From Clostridium sp. (lineage in GTDB: Bacteria > Bacillota > Clostridia > Lachnospirales > Lachnospiraceae): DNA of 64,000 nt. The notes beneath the pieces were generated by a model. It was given only the letters and a program-made list of their open reading frames with translations. It searched no databases and had not been told where the DNA came from. Position numbers and translations under genes: made by a program. The DNA lies in the NCBI GenBank assembly GCA_018377235.1, contig JAGZZT010000001.1, forward strand, positions 124,001-188,000, in the 5' to 3' direction. Positions 44,708 through 52,051 of this stretch are shown in pieces. Each line of letters starts with the position of its first letter. Position 1 is the first letter of the stretch.

Positions 44708-44736
44708 ATTATACTCCTTTATTTTCTGAAATACAA
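44708..44736 (-). promoter_or_regulatory. Sigma-A promoter of the DUF2975-XRE operon
   Basis: On the minus strand: TTGTAT, a 17-bp spacer, TATAAT. It points left, about 65 bases before the DUF2975 start. Confidence 0.7.
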
Positions 44737-44885
44737 TAATTATTTAATGTTTATCATTAAAAATATGGTTTTAAAATAAAATCCGCTGCATCAATAGTAT
44801 ATAGAATAAAAGTTTTTCTGCACTCCAACTTTTTATCCATCTCTCTCATCTATAAAACAGAACGAAAGCAAAAGGAGAGATGATT

Positions 44886-45671
44886 ATGAAGAAAAATTAT
44901 CTGTTAATAACCTGTTTATCTGTATCCATGCTTCTTTTTACTGGCTGTGCTTCCGGGCAGAAAACACAGGAAACAAATCCTCAAAAAACAACGGCTCCTA
45001 TTGAGACAGAACAGGATAGCTTAAAAAATCCTTCTGATAATAAGAAGAAAGAAGAATTTACCATTGAGGTGGAAGAGGGAAAGGGGTATACGGAAGAAGA
45101 GGAAACCCTGTCTGCAGAAATCCGCAGGCCTGTTTTAGTGGATCAGAACGGAACAGAGCTTTCCATAAACAAAGAAATTTCTGAATATGTAGACAGTCTG
45201 ATTACAGAATATGAGGAAAACAAAGCTGCCTCTGAAAAAGAGGAGGAAAGCGTACACTATGCAGTCTCTAATACTTATGAAGTCACTCATGACGGAGAGC
45301 AGTATTTTTCTATGTATATGGTAACAACTCGCATTATGGGAAGCGGTTCAGAAGTCTATAAAACGTACACGATTGATAAAAAAACAGGAGAAGCTGTTTC
45401 TCTGGGAGAGCTGCTGAAAAATAAGGAAACACTCAGGCTTGTCAGTGAAAATATCTCTTCCCAGATGGAGGAACAGATGAAAGAAGATGCATCTATCATC
45501 TATTTTCAGAGCTCAGAAGGAGGATTTTCTGGTCTGAACGGCAATGAGAGCTTTTATTTGAATCAGGACGGCTCCCTGGTAATTGTATTTGATGAATATA
45601 CAGTTGCGCCCGGCTCCATGGGAATGGTAGAATTTACGATTCCCACAGATATAGCAGGCGCTTTCCGATAA
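44886..45671 (+). CDS. Lipoprotein with RsiV-like DUF4163/DUF3298 domains
   Basis: This 261-residue protein has a lipoprotein signal peptide ending in LLFTGC (Cys21 lipidated) and a charged low-complexity linker. The globular part has a pattern of DUF4163 (SAEIRRPVLVDQNG) and DUF3298 (TGEAVSLGELLKNKE, FYLNQDGSLVIVFDEY). These domains occur in RsiV, where they bind lysozyme outside the cell. Here no sigma-factor gene is adjacent and there is no transmembrane anti-sigma domain, so it is a surface binding protein of unknown ligand. I chose the ATG at 44886, eight bases from AAAGGAGAG. Confidence 0.82.
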   Translation: MKKNYLLITCLSVSMLLFTGCASGQKTQETNPQKTTAPIETEQDSLKNPSDNKKKEEFTIEVEEGKGYTEEEETLSAEIRRPVLVDQNGTELSINKEISEYVDSLITEYEENKAASEKEEESVHYAVSNTYEVTHDGEQYFSMYMVTTRIMGSGSEVYKTYTIDKKTGEAVSLGELLKNKETLRLVSENISSQMEEQMKEDASIIYFQSSEGGFSGLNGNESFYLNQDGSLVIVFDEYTVAPGSMGMVEFTIPTDIAGAFR

Positions 45672-45680
45672 TTATTTCGA

Positions 45681-46400
45681 TCAGTTAAACAGCCACCAGG
45701 TCGGCTGCTCTGATATTTCCATGCCCAGCTTTTTCTGAAGGTTCATGGATTCTGTATTTCCTTCTATGACCTGGCAGAACGGAATTTTTCCGTACTCCAG
45801 AAAATGGCGGATAAGAAAGGCTTCCAGACGAAAGCCGTAGCTTTTCCGCCTGTATTCTGGAAGAATTTCCAATAGTCCCATGCTTCCTTCCAGATGTTCT
45901 CCTGCAAATCCAGCCATCTGTCCATGTTCAAAAATTCCCCACATCTGTCCCCGGGAAATTAATTCTCTCACATAATCCCCTGGATCCTCCATAGTACCAT
46001 AAAAGCTGCAAACTTCTTTGGCATGTTCTGCCTTCAGAGTAATGATTCCTGAATCGTCAAACTCAGGAGCTTTTTTCTGCATCCATGCCGCCTGATTCGT
46101 CAGCATACTGGTAGCAAAATGATACTGCGCCTGTATTTCCTCCGCCAGCTCTTTTTGATGAACGGCAAACTGGTGGTATGTATTCTGGGACAAAATCTGA
46201 CGGCATGGTTCAAAATTCTCTGCCGCAATCATGCAGGTCTGGCTGTCTGTTTCATAAATCATGACTCCGTCCTGCTCGGCATATAAAATTTCAGCCTGCT
46301 TCATCCGAATCGCCTCTATCATATCAATGTGGTTTACAATTCCTCGATCTGCCAGCCATTTAACCGCTTTTTCGCTGGTGCTTTTTTTCGTCTGATCCAT
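45681..46400 (-). CDS. GNAT-family N-acetyltransferase
   Basis: This 239-residue protein has a C-terminal GNAT fold (residues about 120-235): GMWGIFEHGQ-like strand, LEILPEYRRKSYGFRLEAF with the acetyl-CoA pyrophosphate loop, and CQVIEGNTESMNLQKKLGM. The first 100 residues form a separate helical region. The ATG at 46400 follows GGAGGAGG; a longer frame to 46547 has no ribosome site. The acceptor is unknown. It converges with the lipoprotein gene with only nine bases between them. Confidence 0.82.
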   Translation of the reverse strand: MDQTKKSTSEKAVKWLADRGIVNHIDMIEAIRMKQAEILYAEQDGVMIYETDSQTCMIAAENFEPCRQILSQNTYHQFAVHQKELAEEIQAQYHFATSMLTNQAAWMQKKAPEFDDSGIITLKAEHAKEVCSFYGTMEDPGDYVRELISRGQMWGIFEHGQMAGFAGEHLEGSMGLLEILPEYRRKSYGFRLEAFLIRHFLEYGKIPFCQVIEGNTESMNLQKKLGMEISEQPTWWLFN

Positions 46401-46662
46401 CCTTTTGTACCTCCTCCTATCACAGCTTAGCGCCAAGAAACAACCGTTTTGTACGCTGCGCCAAGCCGCCCGAAAAATCAGAAAGCAAAAAACTTTCTCT
46501 GCCGAAATCATATCCTTTAAAACACTCATTGTCAAGCCGGCTCCCACACACAGGGGAAAATAAAAAATGTCCGCATGCCCAAGACAAAGATGAAAATTAA
46601 AGCAGGTGACAAAGCTTCAGATGGCTTTGGCGGAAATGTATAAAGAGAGGAAGGCGTAATAA

Positions 46663-46797
46663 GTGGCTAAAATTTATGTTGATTGAGTAGAAACGGAACT
46701 AAAAATCTTTGAACAGATTTCGGTATCTATTCGGGAAGCTGTTGAGGAGGAGCTTAGAAGCAGAGGAGAAGAGAAACTGTTTATGAAAGATAGATAA
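46663..46797 (+). pseudogene. Decayed small prophage-type ORF with in-frame TGA
   Basis: From a GTG with AGGAAGG upstream, the frame reads MAKIYVD, a TGA at 46684-46686, then VETELKIFEQISVSIREAVE and on to TAA at 46795. The layout resembles the roughly 45-residue CD1375-type proteins found between tail and lysis genes in clostridial prophages. Just upstream a frame ends LQMALAEMYKERKA, similar in style to the gene end that normally precedes them. Family assignment is from memory, so moderate at best. Nothing else gene-like is visible between the GNAT gene and this relic. Confidence 0.45.
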
Positions 46798-46810
46798 AAT
46801 AGAAACTTTG

Positions 46811-46819
46811 TGGTATACT
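46811..46819 (+). promoter_or_regulatory. Extended -10 promoter of the toxin mRNA
   Basis: TGgTATACT is an extended -10 element 48 bases before the toxin ATG. It predicts a transcript starting near 46826. No good -35 is visible. Confidence 0.6.
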
Positions 46820-46830
46820 CTTCCTGTTAC

Positions 46831-46860
46831 CGCCTCCTAGACTGGTACGGAAGGGAGGTG
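46831..46860 (+). promoter_or_regulatory. Hairpin hiding the toxin ribosome-binding site
   Basis: CGCCTCCT at 46831-46838 can pair with GGGAGGTG at 46853-46860, eight pairs with two G-U wobbles, burying the Shine-Dalgarno. In addition GTTACCG (46826-46832), at the predicted 5' end, complements CGGTAAC (46955-46961) just after the stop codon, allowing a 5'-3' fold. Such structures are common in type I toxin messages. Confidence 0.6.
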
Positions 46861-46866
46861 AATCAC

Positions 46867-46953
46867 ATGGAATATATTGCTTCTCTTATTGTCACTGTTG
46901 TGGGTGGTGTAATTTGCCATTGCATCATCAAATGGATGGATAGTGACAAATAG
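46867..46953 (+). CDS. Putative type I toxin: 28-residue membrane peptide
   Basis: The peptide starts MEYIASLIVTVVGGVICHCI and ends in a charged tail (KWMDSDK). One hydrophobic helix with a short polar, charged C terminus is the layout of Fst/Ldr-type toxins and other type I peptides of Firmicutes, which act at the membrane. A strong GGGAGGTG ribosome site precedes the ATG but can be folded away. A direct repeat of its translation start lies past the shared terminator and is transcribed in the opposite direction, as in par-type systems. It is too short for routine gene calling. It sits beside a prophage relic, fitting with a phage or plasmid origin. Confidence 0.72.
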   Translation: MEYIASLIVTVVGGVICHCIIKWMDSDK

Positions 46954-47004
46954 TCGGTAACCATCCTACGGTATTAAGCCCTGCCGTGCCAAAACAGGGA
47001 ATAG

Positions 47005-47034
47005 AAAACCCCAGAGTTGCAGCTCTGGGGTTTT
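47005..47034. terminator. Bidirectional terminator shared by toxin mRNA and antisense RNA
   Basis: AAAACCCCAGAG pairs perfectly with CTCTGGGGTTTT around a six-base loop (TTGCAG). T-rich sequence follows on both strands, so both convergent transcripts can end here and share the stem-loop. Confidence 0.85.
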
Positions 47035-47042
47035 CATTTTGC

Positions 47043-47070
47043 TGAATCACATGGATTCATTACTTCTCTT
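47043..47070. repeat. Direct repeat of the toxin translation-start region
   Basis: Bases 47043-47055 repeat 46859-46871 exactly; 47059-47070 repeats 46876-46887 with one mismatch. The first block covers the end of the toxin ribosome site and the start codon. Confidence 0.8.
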
Positions 47071-47081
47071 TGCCTACTGGC

Positions 47082-47110
47082 ATTATAGCATATGCGTATT
47101 TGAATTACAA
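47082..47110 (-). promoter_or_regulatory. Sigma-A promoter of the antisense RNA
   Basis: On the minus strand: TTGTAA, exactly 17 bp, TATAAT. It is stronger than the toxin promoter, as expected for an unstable antitoxin RNA that must be made in excess. Confidence 0.78.
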
Positions 47111-47461
47111 GATACGTATGTGCTGTTTTTTTACCCAAAATCAGAGGAAGGAGGTGAAAAAGGATGCGCCGGAGCCGCGCTGAGAGTAGCAGGTATGTTT
47201 GACCAGGAGAAGGCAGAAACCCACATTCCTGATCCAACGGCTCAGCGCCGATTATCTCCAAGGCTGGATTCAGGAGGACAAGGAAGTGATTTAAAAAGGC
47301 GGCCAACTGGCCGCCCTGATTGTATCATCTTCGGTTTTATGTGATATTGGTTCTTTTAAAATTCCTGCAAAGCCTTGATAAATAAAGGAAATCCGTGTGA
47401 TATTTGAGCTAAAAACGGTAATATTTTCCTATCATACGGCGATATCAAACACTCACATGAA
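47111..47461. other. Non-coding stretch, probably decayed
   Basis: No convincing gene is visible. A perfect ribosome site (AGGAAGGAGGTGA, 47147-47159) precedes an ATG at 47164 whose frame ends after 12 codons. A different frame ends in ADYLQGWIQEDKEVI at 47293 just before a hairpin. The pattern suggests a small gene ruined by frameshifts, of a family I do not recognise. Confidence 0.4.
47293..47315 (-). terminator. GC-rich hairpin with minus-strand T-run
   Basis: GGCGGCC / GGCCGCC with a four-base loop is followed by TTTTT only on the minus strand. It could stop leftward transcription that escapes the tRNA terminator before it reaches the antisense RNA promoter. Confidence 0.6.
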
Positions 47462-47468
47462 AAAGCGA

Positions 47469-47522
47469 AAACCCTTGTATCTACAAAGAAAACTGCGTAT
47501 TTTCCAGCAAATACAAGGGTTT
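47469..47522 (-). terminator. Probable terminator of tRNA-Ala
   Basis: AAACCCTTGTAT pairs with ATACAAGGGTTT (12 bp) around a 30-base loop, followed on the minus strand by T-rich sequence. It begins eight bases after the tRNA 3' end. Confidence 0.65.
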
Positions 47523-47529
47523 GAAAAAG

Positions 47530-47602
47530 TGGAGATAATGGGACTCGAACCCACGGCCTCTTGAATGCCATTCAAGCGCTCTCCCAGCTGAGCTATATCC
47601 CC
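47530..47602 (-). tRNA. tRNA-Ala (anticodon GGC)
   Basis: The 73-nt cloverleaf starts GGGGATATAGCTCAG and has the anticodon loop ATGGCAT (anticodon GGC), the T arm GGTTCGAATCC, and the acceptor end TATCTCC plus discriminator A. The third acceptor pair is G-U, the main identity element of alanine tRNA, which confirms the assignment. CCA is not encoded, so it must be added by the nucleotidyltransferase. Its 3' end faces the prophage relic, a position often used for integration. Confidence 0.96.
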
Positions 47603-47622
47603 ATATGATTTAGAACGATTGT

Positions 47623-47651
47623 ATTCTAGCATAAAAAAGCTTTCTTGACAA
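47623..47651 (-). promoter_or_regulatory. Sigma-A promoter of tRNA-Ala
   Basis: On the minus strand: TTGTCA, 17 bp, TAGAAT, about 20 bases before the tRNA. Confidence 0.8.
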
Positions 47652-47671
47652 GTATTTACTGAAAAATTTCT

Positions 47672-47699
47672 TTGATTCTTTAACAAAATAAAGTATAAT
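47672..47699 (+). promoter_or_regulatory. Sigma-A promoter of the large zinc-ribbon membrane gene
   Basis: TTGATT, a 16-bp spacer, TATAAT, back to back with the tRNA promoter. Confidence 0.7.
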
Positions 47700-47742
47700 A
47701 GACAATATCTGTCATATTCTGTATTTTAAGGAGAACTTGCCT

Positions 47743-49842
47743 ATGTATCGTAAAACGGAACTGAGAGCCCTTTATGACCGCCTGAAATCACAGTATCCTC
47801 AGTATCATCTGGACTTTTCGGGTGATTGTCTGACGATCGCCAGACTTCGCAGCAGAGCTGTGATAAATTGTGAGGGGGCAAAGCTGTATACAGGTGAGAC
47901 GCTGTACGATCAGTTTACCAGTGAGGAGGTAAACAATCCCGATGATCTTTATGAGCTGATTGAATTATTCCTTTTAGAACTCCAGCGTTCTGGCATGGAG
48001 AGCGGGAATGAAACCTATCGTTCTGCTCAGAAGCAGGCAGCCCGGGGAAGTACGCGCCTGATGCTTTCTATAAGCCTTTTTCTTACGCTCTGCCTGGTTT
48101 CGCTGCTCATTACCCAAAACCGCTGGTGGATTGTGCCGATCTTTATTCTCCCGTTTGCATCCTTTGTGCCGCTGGCTCTGATCCATAAGCGCGCGTTTCA
48201 AACCCATTGGGTTTGCCCGACATGCGGCCAGGCTCTTCCCCTAGATAAGCAAAGCCGTTTCCCCAAAATGGAATATGTATTTCAATGTCCCTGCTGCGGC
48301 CAGATACTGGAACAGCCGTCAGAACTGGAACCGATTCATCCGGAAAGCAATATGCCGAAAAAGCAGCTGGATCCGCCCTGCGATCTGCCTAAACCTGGAA
48401 ACAAATGGCCCTGTCTGCTGGCTGGCGGTATTACAGCCGCTCTGTCTCTGTTTCTTTTTCCGCTTTTGTTTGTCTCAGATGAACCGCTGGATCCATTGGG
48501 AGTCGGAATAGCGGCAGCGCTTCTTTTGCTGCTTATCGGACTGGGGATGGTACTGATTTTCTGCCGCCACAGGGAGCTGGAAGTAATATGGCAGCCAATC
48601 GTCGCAGTACGGGAACGGAATATTGTGACGATTTTTGGAATGATTTTATGGCTTCTCGGTTTCATTATGATGCTCCTTTCCGTTATTGTATCTGGAACAC
48701 CTCCATTCGAGGCCGTTTATACAATTGTCACTGCCTTCATCGGCCTGCCGTTTATGGCGCTTGGAATCTGGATGCTGTTAGCAGGGTGCAACCGAAGTCT
48801 GCTGATATTTCAGGATAATTCTGTTCTGTACACCAGCAGCTTTGGAAAGCAGAAAATGTTTGCGCCAGGCCAGATAGCTGCTGTGCAGCTTACTGCCAGC
48901 CGTTCCATCCGTCTGCTGGACAGCAATGGTAAAAAGCTGATCTCAGTGGAGACAAATATGAAGGGCATTCCCCGGCTGGCAGAGTGGATCGAGTGTTCAG
49001 ATCTCGCAGTCGCTCTGACTCATGCCATGGAAAAGCAGGCGGAGCAGGAAGCGAAGGCAGAAGGAACCGTCCAGTGGCGGGAAGAATACAGAACCCGCTG
49101 GCACGCTCATATGAAGGCTATTCGGATAGGAAGATGGCTGGTTTTGCTTTTCTTTGCTGCCGGTACACTTGCTCCGCTGCCCCTGACTCTCTTTGCCGAT
49201 ATAAAATTTCGTGCTGCAATGGCGATTGCAGCCATTGCCCCCATCCCATTTTTGGTGTTCTGCATCGTTTTTGCTCCTGTCCTGCTTTTTGACGATCCTC
49301 CCAAAAACGCTACGCCTGAGTGGAACGCCATGCACATAAAAATGCCTCTGATTCCTTCGCTGCTTCTGTCTCTTCTCTATATGGGACAGGTTCACTACTT
49401 TTGGGAAGGCTGGGTTCTTCAGGAGGTGGACGACAGCTGGTTCAGCCTGGTGCGGATATTGGTTATCGGCGTATTTTTGACGGTTATGATGCTTGTGCGT
49501 ACCCCAAAACGCCTGCGTCTGGGAGCAGGTTTTTTCATGGGGCTGATCGGCTTCTGCACAGCCTTTGGCTTTCATTATTATATCAACACAGCCCTGTGCG
49601 GCCCGGCCAGACATTATCCGGCAGTCATCGCAGACAGCCATGCCGACGATCCGGATGATGAAGAAGATCACTGTACTCTGACTGTTATCATGAACGATGG
49701 CAGGAAAGCCGACCTTACGGTTCTGAAAGAAATCTATGAACAGGCCCTGCGCGGTGAAGCGTTTGATCTCTGCCATTGGGAAAGCCCGTTGGGAGCGACG
49801 TTTCTGGATATCCATGCTCCAAAAGAAAATGATGGAGAGTAA
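47743..49842 (+). CDS. Large multi-pass membrane protein with internal zinc ribbon, unknown function
   Basis: This 699-residue protein has a soluble N-terminal part (1-95), two helices near 102-145, and a cytosolic zinc ribbon with Cys pairs CPTCGQ and CPCCGQ around residues 157-190. At least three helices follow (about 227-350), then a PH-like strand-rich segment (YTSSFGKQKMFAPGQIAAVQL), and a second membrane block near 465-610. The acidic C terminus includes DSHADDPDDEEDH. I use the ATG at 47743 with AAGGAGA upstream. I do not recognise the family. It stands alone between tRNA-Ala and ylxM with its own promoter. Confidence 0.7.
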   Translation: MYRKTELRALYDRLKSQYPQYHLDFSGDCLTIARLRSRAVINCEGAKLYTGETLYDQFTSEEVNNPDDLYELIELFLLELQRSGMESGNETYRSAQKQAARGSTRLMLSISLFLTLCLVSLLITQNRWWIVPIFILPFASFVPLALIHKRAFQTHWVCPTCGQALPLDKQSRFPKMEYVFQCPCCGQILEQPSELEPIHPESNMPKKQLDPPCDLPKPGNKWPCLLAGGITAALSLFLFPLLFVSDEPLDPLGVGIAAALLLLLIGLGMVLIFCRHRELEVIWQPIVAVRERNIVTIFGMILWLLGFIMMLLSVIVSGTPPFEAVYTIVTAFIGLPFMALGIWMLLAGCNRSLLIFQDNSVLYTSSFGKQKMFAPGQIAAVQLTASRSIRLLDSNGKKLISVETNMKGIPRLAEWIECSDLAVALTHAMEKQAEQEAKAEGTVQWREEYRTRWHAHMKAIRIGRWLVLLFFAAGTLAPLPLTLFADIKFRAAMAIAAIAPIPFLVFCIVFAPVLLFDDPPKNATPEWNAMHIKMPLIPSLLLSLLYMGQVHYFWEGWVLQEVDDSWFSLVRILVIGVFLTVMMLVRTPKRLRLGAGFFMGLIGFCTAFGFHYYINTALCGPARHYPAVIADSHADDPDDEEDHCTLTVIMNDGRKADLTVLKEIYEQALRGEAFDLCHWESPLGATFLDIHAPKENDGE

Positions 49843-49878
49843 AGAAACATATAAAAATATAGTGTAAAGAAAAAACAC

Positions 49879-49907
49879 TTGACACCCCAGCCTGCCTATG
49901 ATATTAT
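49879..49907 (+). promoter_or_regulatory. Sigma-A promoter of the ylxM-ffh operon
   Basis: TTGACA, 17 bp, TATTAT, so transcription would begin only about ten bases before ylxM. A TATAAT at 49905-49910 overlaps but leaves a 20-bp spacer. Confidence 0.6.
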
Positions 49908-49924
49908 AATCCAGGTGATTGGAA

Positions 49925-50266
49925 ATGGAAAAAATTGTGGAGCAGACACTGCTGTATGATTTCTATGGCGAGCTGTTGACAGACCACCAGAAAGAAATCT
50001 ATGAGGACGCGGTGTTTAACGATTTGTCTCTCAGCGAGATTGCCGATGAACAGGGAATCAGCCGTCAGGGTGTTCATGATTTGATTAAACGATGTGACAG
50101 GACTTTAGGCGGGTACGAAAAAAAGCTTCAGCTGATTCAAAAATTTCAACAGACCAGAGAACTGGTAGCTGAAATTCACAAGCTGACAAAACAGTTTAAG
50201 GAAACAGGAGACGAGGCTTTTATCGATCGGATTGGAGAGATTTCCAGTGACATTATTAAGCTGTAG
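49925..50266 (+). CDS. ylxM: YlxM/p13-like helix-turn-helix protein of the SRP operon
   Basis: This 113-residue protein has an HTH resembling sigma-factor region 4: LSLSEIADEQGISRQGVHDL at about residues 37-56. YlxM stands directly before ffh in most Firmicutes and is thought to modulate SRP function. The start is the ATG at 49925; an in-frame TTG lies six bases upstream. A gap of 30 bases separates it from ffh. Confidence 0.92.
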   Translation: MEKIVEQTLLYDFYGELLTDHQKEIYEDAVFNDLSLSEIADEQGISRQGVHDLIKRCDRTLGGYEKKLQLIQKFQQTRELVAEIHKLTKQFKETGDEAFIDRIGEISSDIIKL

Positions 50267-50296
50267 CGACAGAATACTGTGACAGGAGGTTTCCGG

Positions 50297-51655
50297 ATGG
50301 CTTTTGAGAGCCTTGCAGACAAACTGCAGAATGTATTTAAAAATCTGACTGGAAAAGGCCGTCTGTCAGAGGCTGATGTAAAAGCCGGACTCAGGGAAGT
50401 CAAGATGGCTTTGCTGGAGGCAGACGTCAGCTTTAAAGTAGTAAAGCAGTTTATCAATTCTGTGCAGGAGAGAGCGGTAGGACAGGACGTCTTAAACGGT
50501 CTGAATCCAGGACAGATGGTAATAAAAATTGTAAATGAAGAGCTGGTAAAGCTGATGGGCTCCGAGATGACGGAGATTGCCTTAAAGCCTGCTAATGAAA
50601 TCACAGTCATTATGATGGCTGGACTTCAAGGCGCAGGTAAGACAACTACCACAGCAAAAATAGCCGGAAAGCTAAAGGCTAAAGGCAGAAAACCTCTGCT
50701 TGCAGCCTGCGATATCTATCGTCCGGCAGCAATCGACCAGCTGAGAATCAACGGTGAGAAACAGGGTGTTCCTGTATTTTCCATGGGAACAGGCCACAAG
50801 CCGGTAAACATTGCAAAGGCAGCCATTGAACATGCAGCCAAAAATGGTGACAATGTAGTGATTCTCGATACCGCCGGCCGTCTTCACATTGATGAGGACA
50901 TGATGAATGAGCTGGTGGAGATTAAAGAACAGATAGCAGTGGATCAGACGCTTCTGATTGTAGATGCCATGACTGGACAGGATGCAGTAAATGTGGCTGG
51001 TATGTTCAATGATAAGATTGGCATCGATGGCGTCATTTTAACTAAGATGGACGGCGATACGCGAGGCGGAGCAGCTCTTTCGATCAAGGCAGTAACCGGA
51101 AAGCCGATTCTCTATGTAGGTATGGGAGAAAAGCTCTCAGATTTAGAGCAGTTTTATCCGGAGCGCATGGCTTCCCGAATTCTGGGAATGGGCGATATTA
51201 TGTCCATTATTGATAAGGCAACTGCTGTCATTGATGAGGAAAAGGCAAAGGCTCTTTCCCAGAAAATTAAGAAGGCAGAGTTTGATTATAATGACTTCTT
51301 AGACCAGATGCACCAGATTAAAAAAATGGGAGGAATGGCCAGCATCATGAATATGATGCCGGGCATGAACCAGTTAAAGGGCGTGGATCTGGACGGCAAT
51401 GAAAAGATGATGGATCGGGTGGAGGCAATTATACTATCCATGACAAAAGAAGAGCGGGCCAATCCTGATTTGCTGAATCCTTCCCGAAAGAAGCGGATTG
51501 CGAAAGGCGCAGGCGTGGATATCGCGGAAGTCAACCGCATTGTCAAGCAGTTTGAACAGATGAAAAAAATGATGAAACAGCTGCCGGGCATGATGGGCGG
51601 AAAGCGCCGGGGAGGACTCGGCGGGCTGATGGGAAAAATGAAGCTTCCCTTCTAA
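50297..51655 (+). CDS. ffh: Signal recognition particle protein
   Basis: This 452-residue SRP54-type GTPase has an N domain, a G domain with GLQGAGKTTTTAKIAGKL, DTAGRLHIDEDMMNEL and TKMDGDTRGGAA, and a methionine-rich M domain from about residue 300 that binds 4.5S RNA and signal peptides (GGMASIMNMMPGMNQ). The extreme C terminus is Gly- and Met-rich with lysines and arginines. I place the start at the ATG at 50297, eight bases from AGGAGG; a GTG frame extension is not conserved. Its receptor FtsY is encoded at 36455-37393. Confidence 0.98.
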   Translation: MAFESLADKLQNVFKNLTGKGRLSEADVKAGLREVKMALLEADVSFKVVKQFINSVQERAVGQDVLNGLNPGQMVIKIVNEELVKLMGSEMTEIALKPANEITVIMMAGLQGAGKTTTTAKIAGKLKAKGRKPLLAACDIYRPAAIDQLRINGEKQGVPVFSMGTGHKPVNIAKAAIEHAAKNGDNVVILDTAGRLHIDEDMMNELVEIKEQIAVDQTLLIVDAMTGQDAVNVAGMFNDKIGIDGVILTKMDGDTRGGAALSIKAVTGKPILYVGMGEKLSDLEQFYPERMASRILGMGDIMSIIDKATAVIDEEKAKALSQKIKKAEFDYNDFLDQMHQIKKMGGMASIMNMMPGMNQLKGVDLDGNEKMMDRVEAIILSMTKEERANPDLLNPSRKKRIAKGAGVDIAEVNRIVKQFEQMKKMMKQLPGMMGGKRRGGLGGLMGKMKLPF

Positions 51656-51727
51656 AATTTAAATCGTTAGTAAATGCAGACGCATTTTCTATATAAGTTT
51701 CCAAATACACAAGGAGGTAAAATTACA

Positions 51728-51967
51728 ATGGTAAAGATGAGACTGAAAAGAATGGGTCAGAAGAAGGCACCTTTCTATAGAATTGTCGTTGCAGATTCCA
51801 GATCCCCAAGAGACGGAAGATTCATCGAAGAGGTAGGCTACTACGACCCAAACACAGAGCCGAGCACCATCAAGATCGATGAGGAAGCAGCTAAGAAGTG
51901 GTTAGCAACAGGCGCTCAGCCAACAGAGACTGTTGGAAAGCTTTTAAAAATCGCTGGTATCCAGTAA
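51728..51967 (+). CDS. rpsP: 30S ribosomal protein S16
   Basis: This 79-residue basic protein shows the S16 signature MVKMRLKRMGQKKAPFYRIV and DPNTEPSTIKIDEE. The ATG at 51728 follows AAGGAGG; the longer frame from 51674 adds non-conserved residues. It lies between ffh and khpA as in Bacillus subtilis and is followed by a strong hairpin. Confidence 0.98.
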   Translation: MVKMRLKRMGQKKAPFYRIVVADSRSPRDGRFIEEVGYYDPNTEPSTIKIDEEAAKKWLATGAQPTETVGKLLKIAGIQ

Positions 51968-51976
51968 ATAGCTTGT

Positions 51977-52007
51977 ATGAAAAATGCCTTTTTAAGGCAT
52001 TTTTCAT
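51977..52007 (+). terminator. Perfect 14-bp hairpin after rpsP
   Basis: ATGAAAAATGCCTT pairs perfectly with AAGGCATTTTTCAT around TTT. The T-run lies within the stem rather than beyond it, so it may act as a partial terminator or 3' stabiliser that gives S16 more message than the rest of the operon. Confidence 0.65.
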
Positions 52008-52051
52008 AGGCCGGCTTCGGAGTTCCGAGTGCGGTCTGCGAGGTGAATGGT

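Larger units (their letters stand above)
47001..47075 (-). ncRNA. Putative antitoxin RNA convergent with the toxin gene
   Basis: The RNA of about 75 nt is predicted from a strong minus-strand promoter (47082-47110) to the shared terminator (47005-47034). It carries the complement of 47043-47055, which is identical to the toxin translation-start region 46859-46871 (13 of 13 bases, including the ATG), plus a second matching block (47059-47070 against 46876-46887, 11 of 12). It should therefore pair with the toxin message at the ribosome site in trans-like fashion and also through the common terminator stem-loop, the scheme known from the par locus of plasmid pAD1. Confidence 0.65.

Noticed and set aside
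46663..46797. Selenoprotein with UGA-encoded selenocysteine
   Set aside because: The TGA lies at codon eight of a decayed small ORF, no SECIS-like hairpin follows directly, and no selenium genes are in the window. A nonsense mutation is simpler.
47039..47344. 101-residue plus-strand reading frame
   Set aside because: It runs through the antisense RNA promoter and repeat, lacks a ribosome site at its start and shows no family features.
48997..49878. 293-residue minus-strand frame opposite the zinc-ribbon membrane gene
   Set aside because: It overlaps the coding strand throughout and lacks a promoter, while the plus strand has start signal, helices and Cys pairs.
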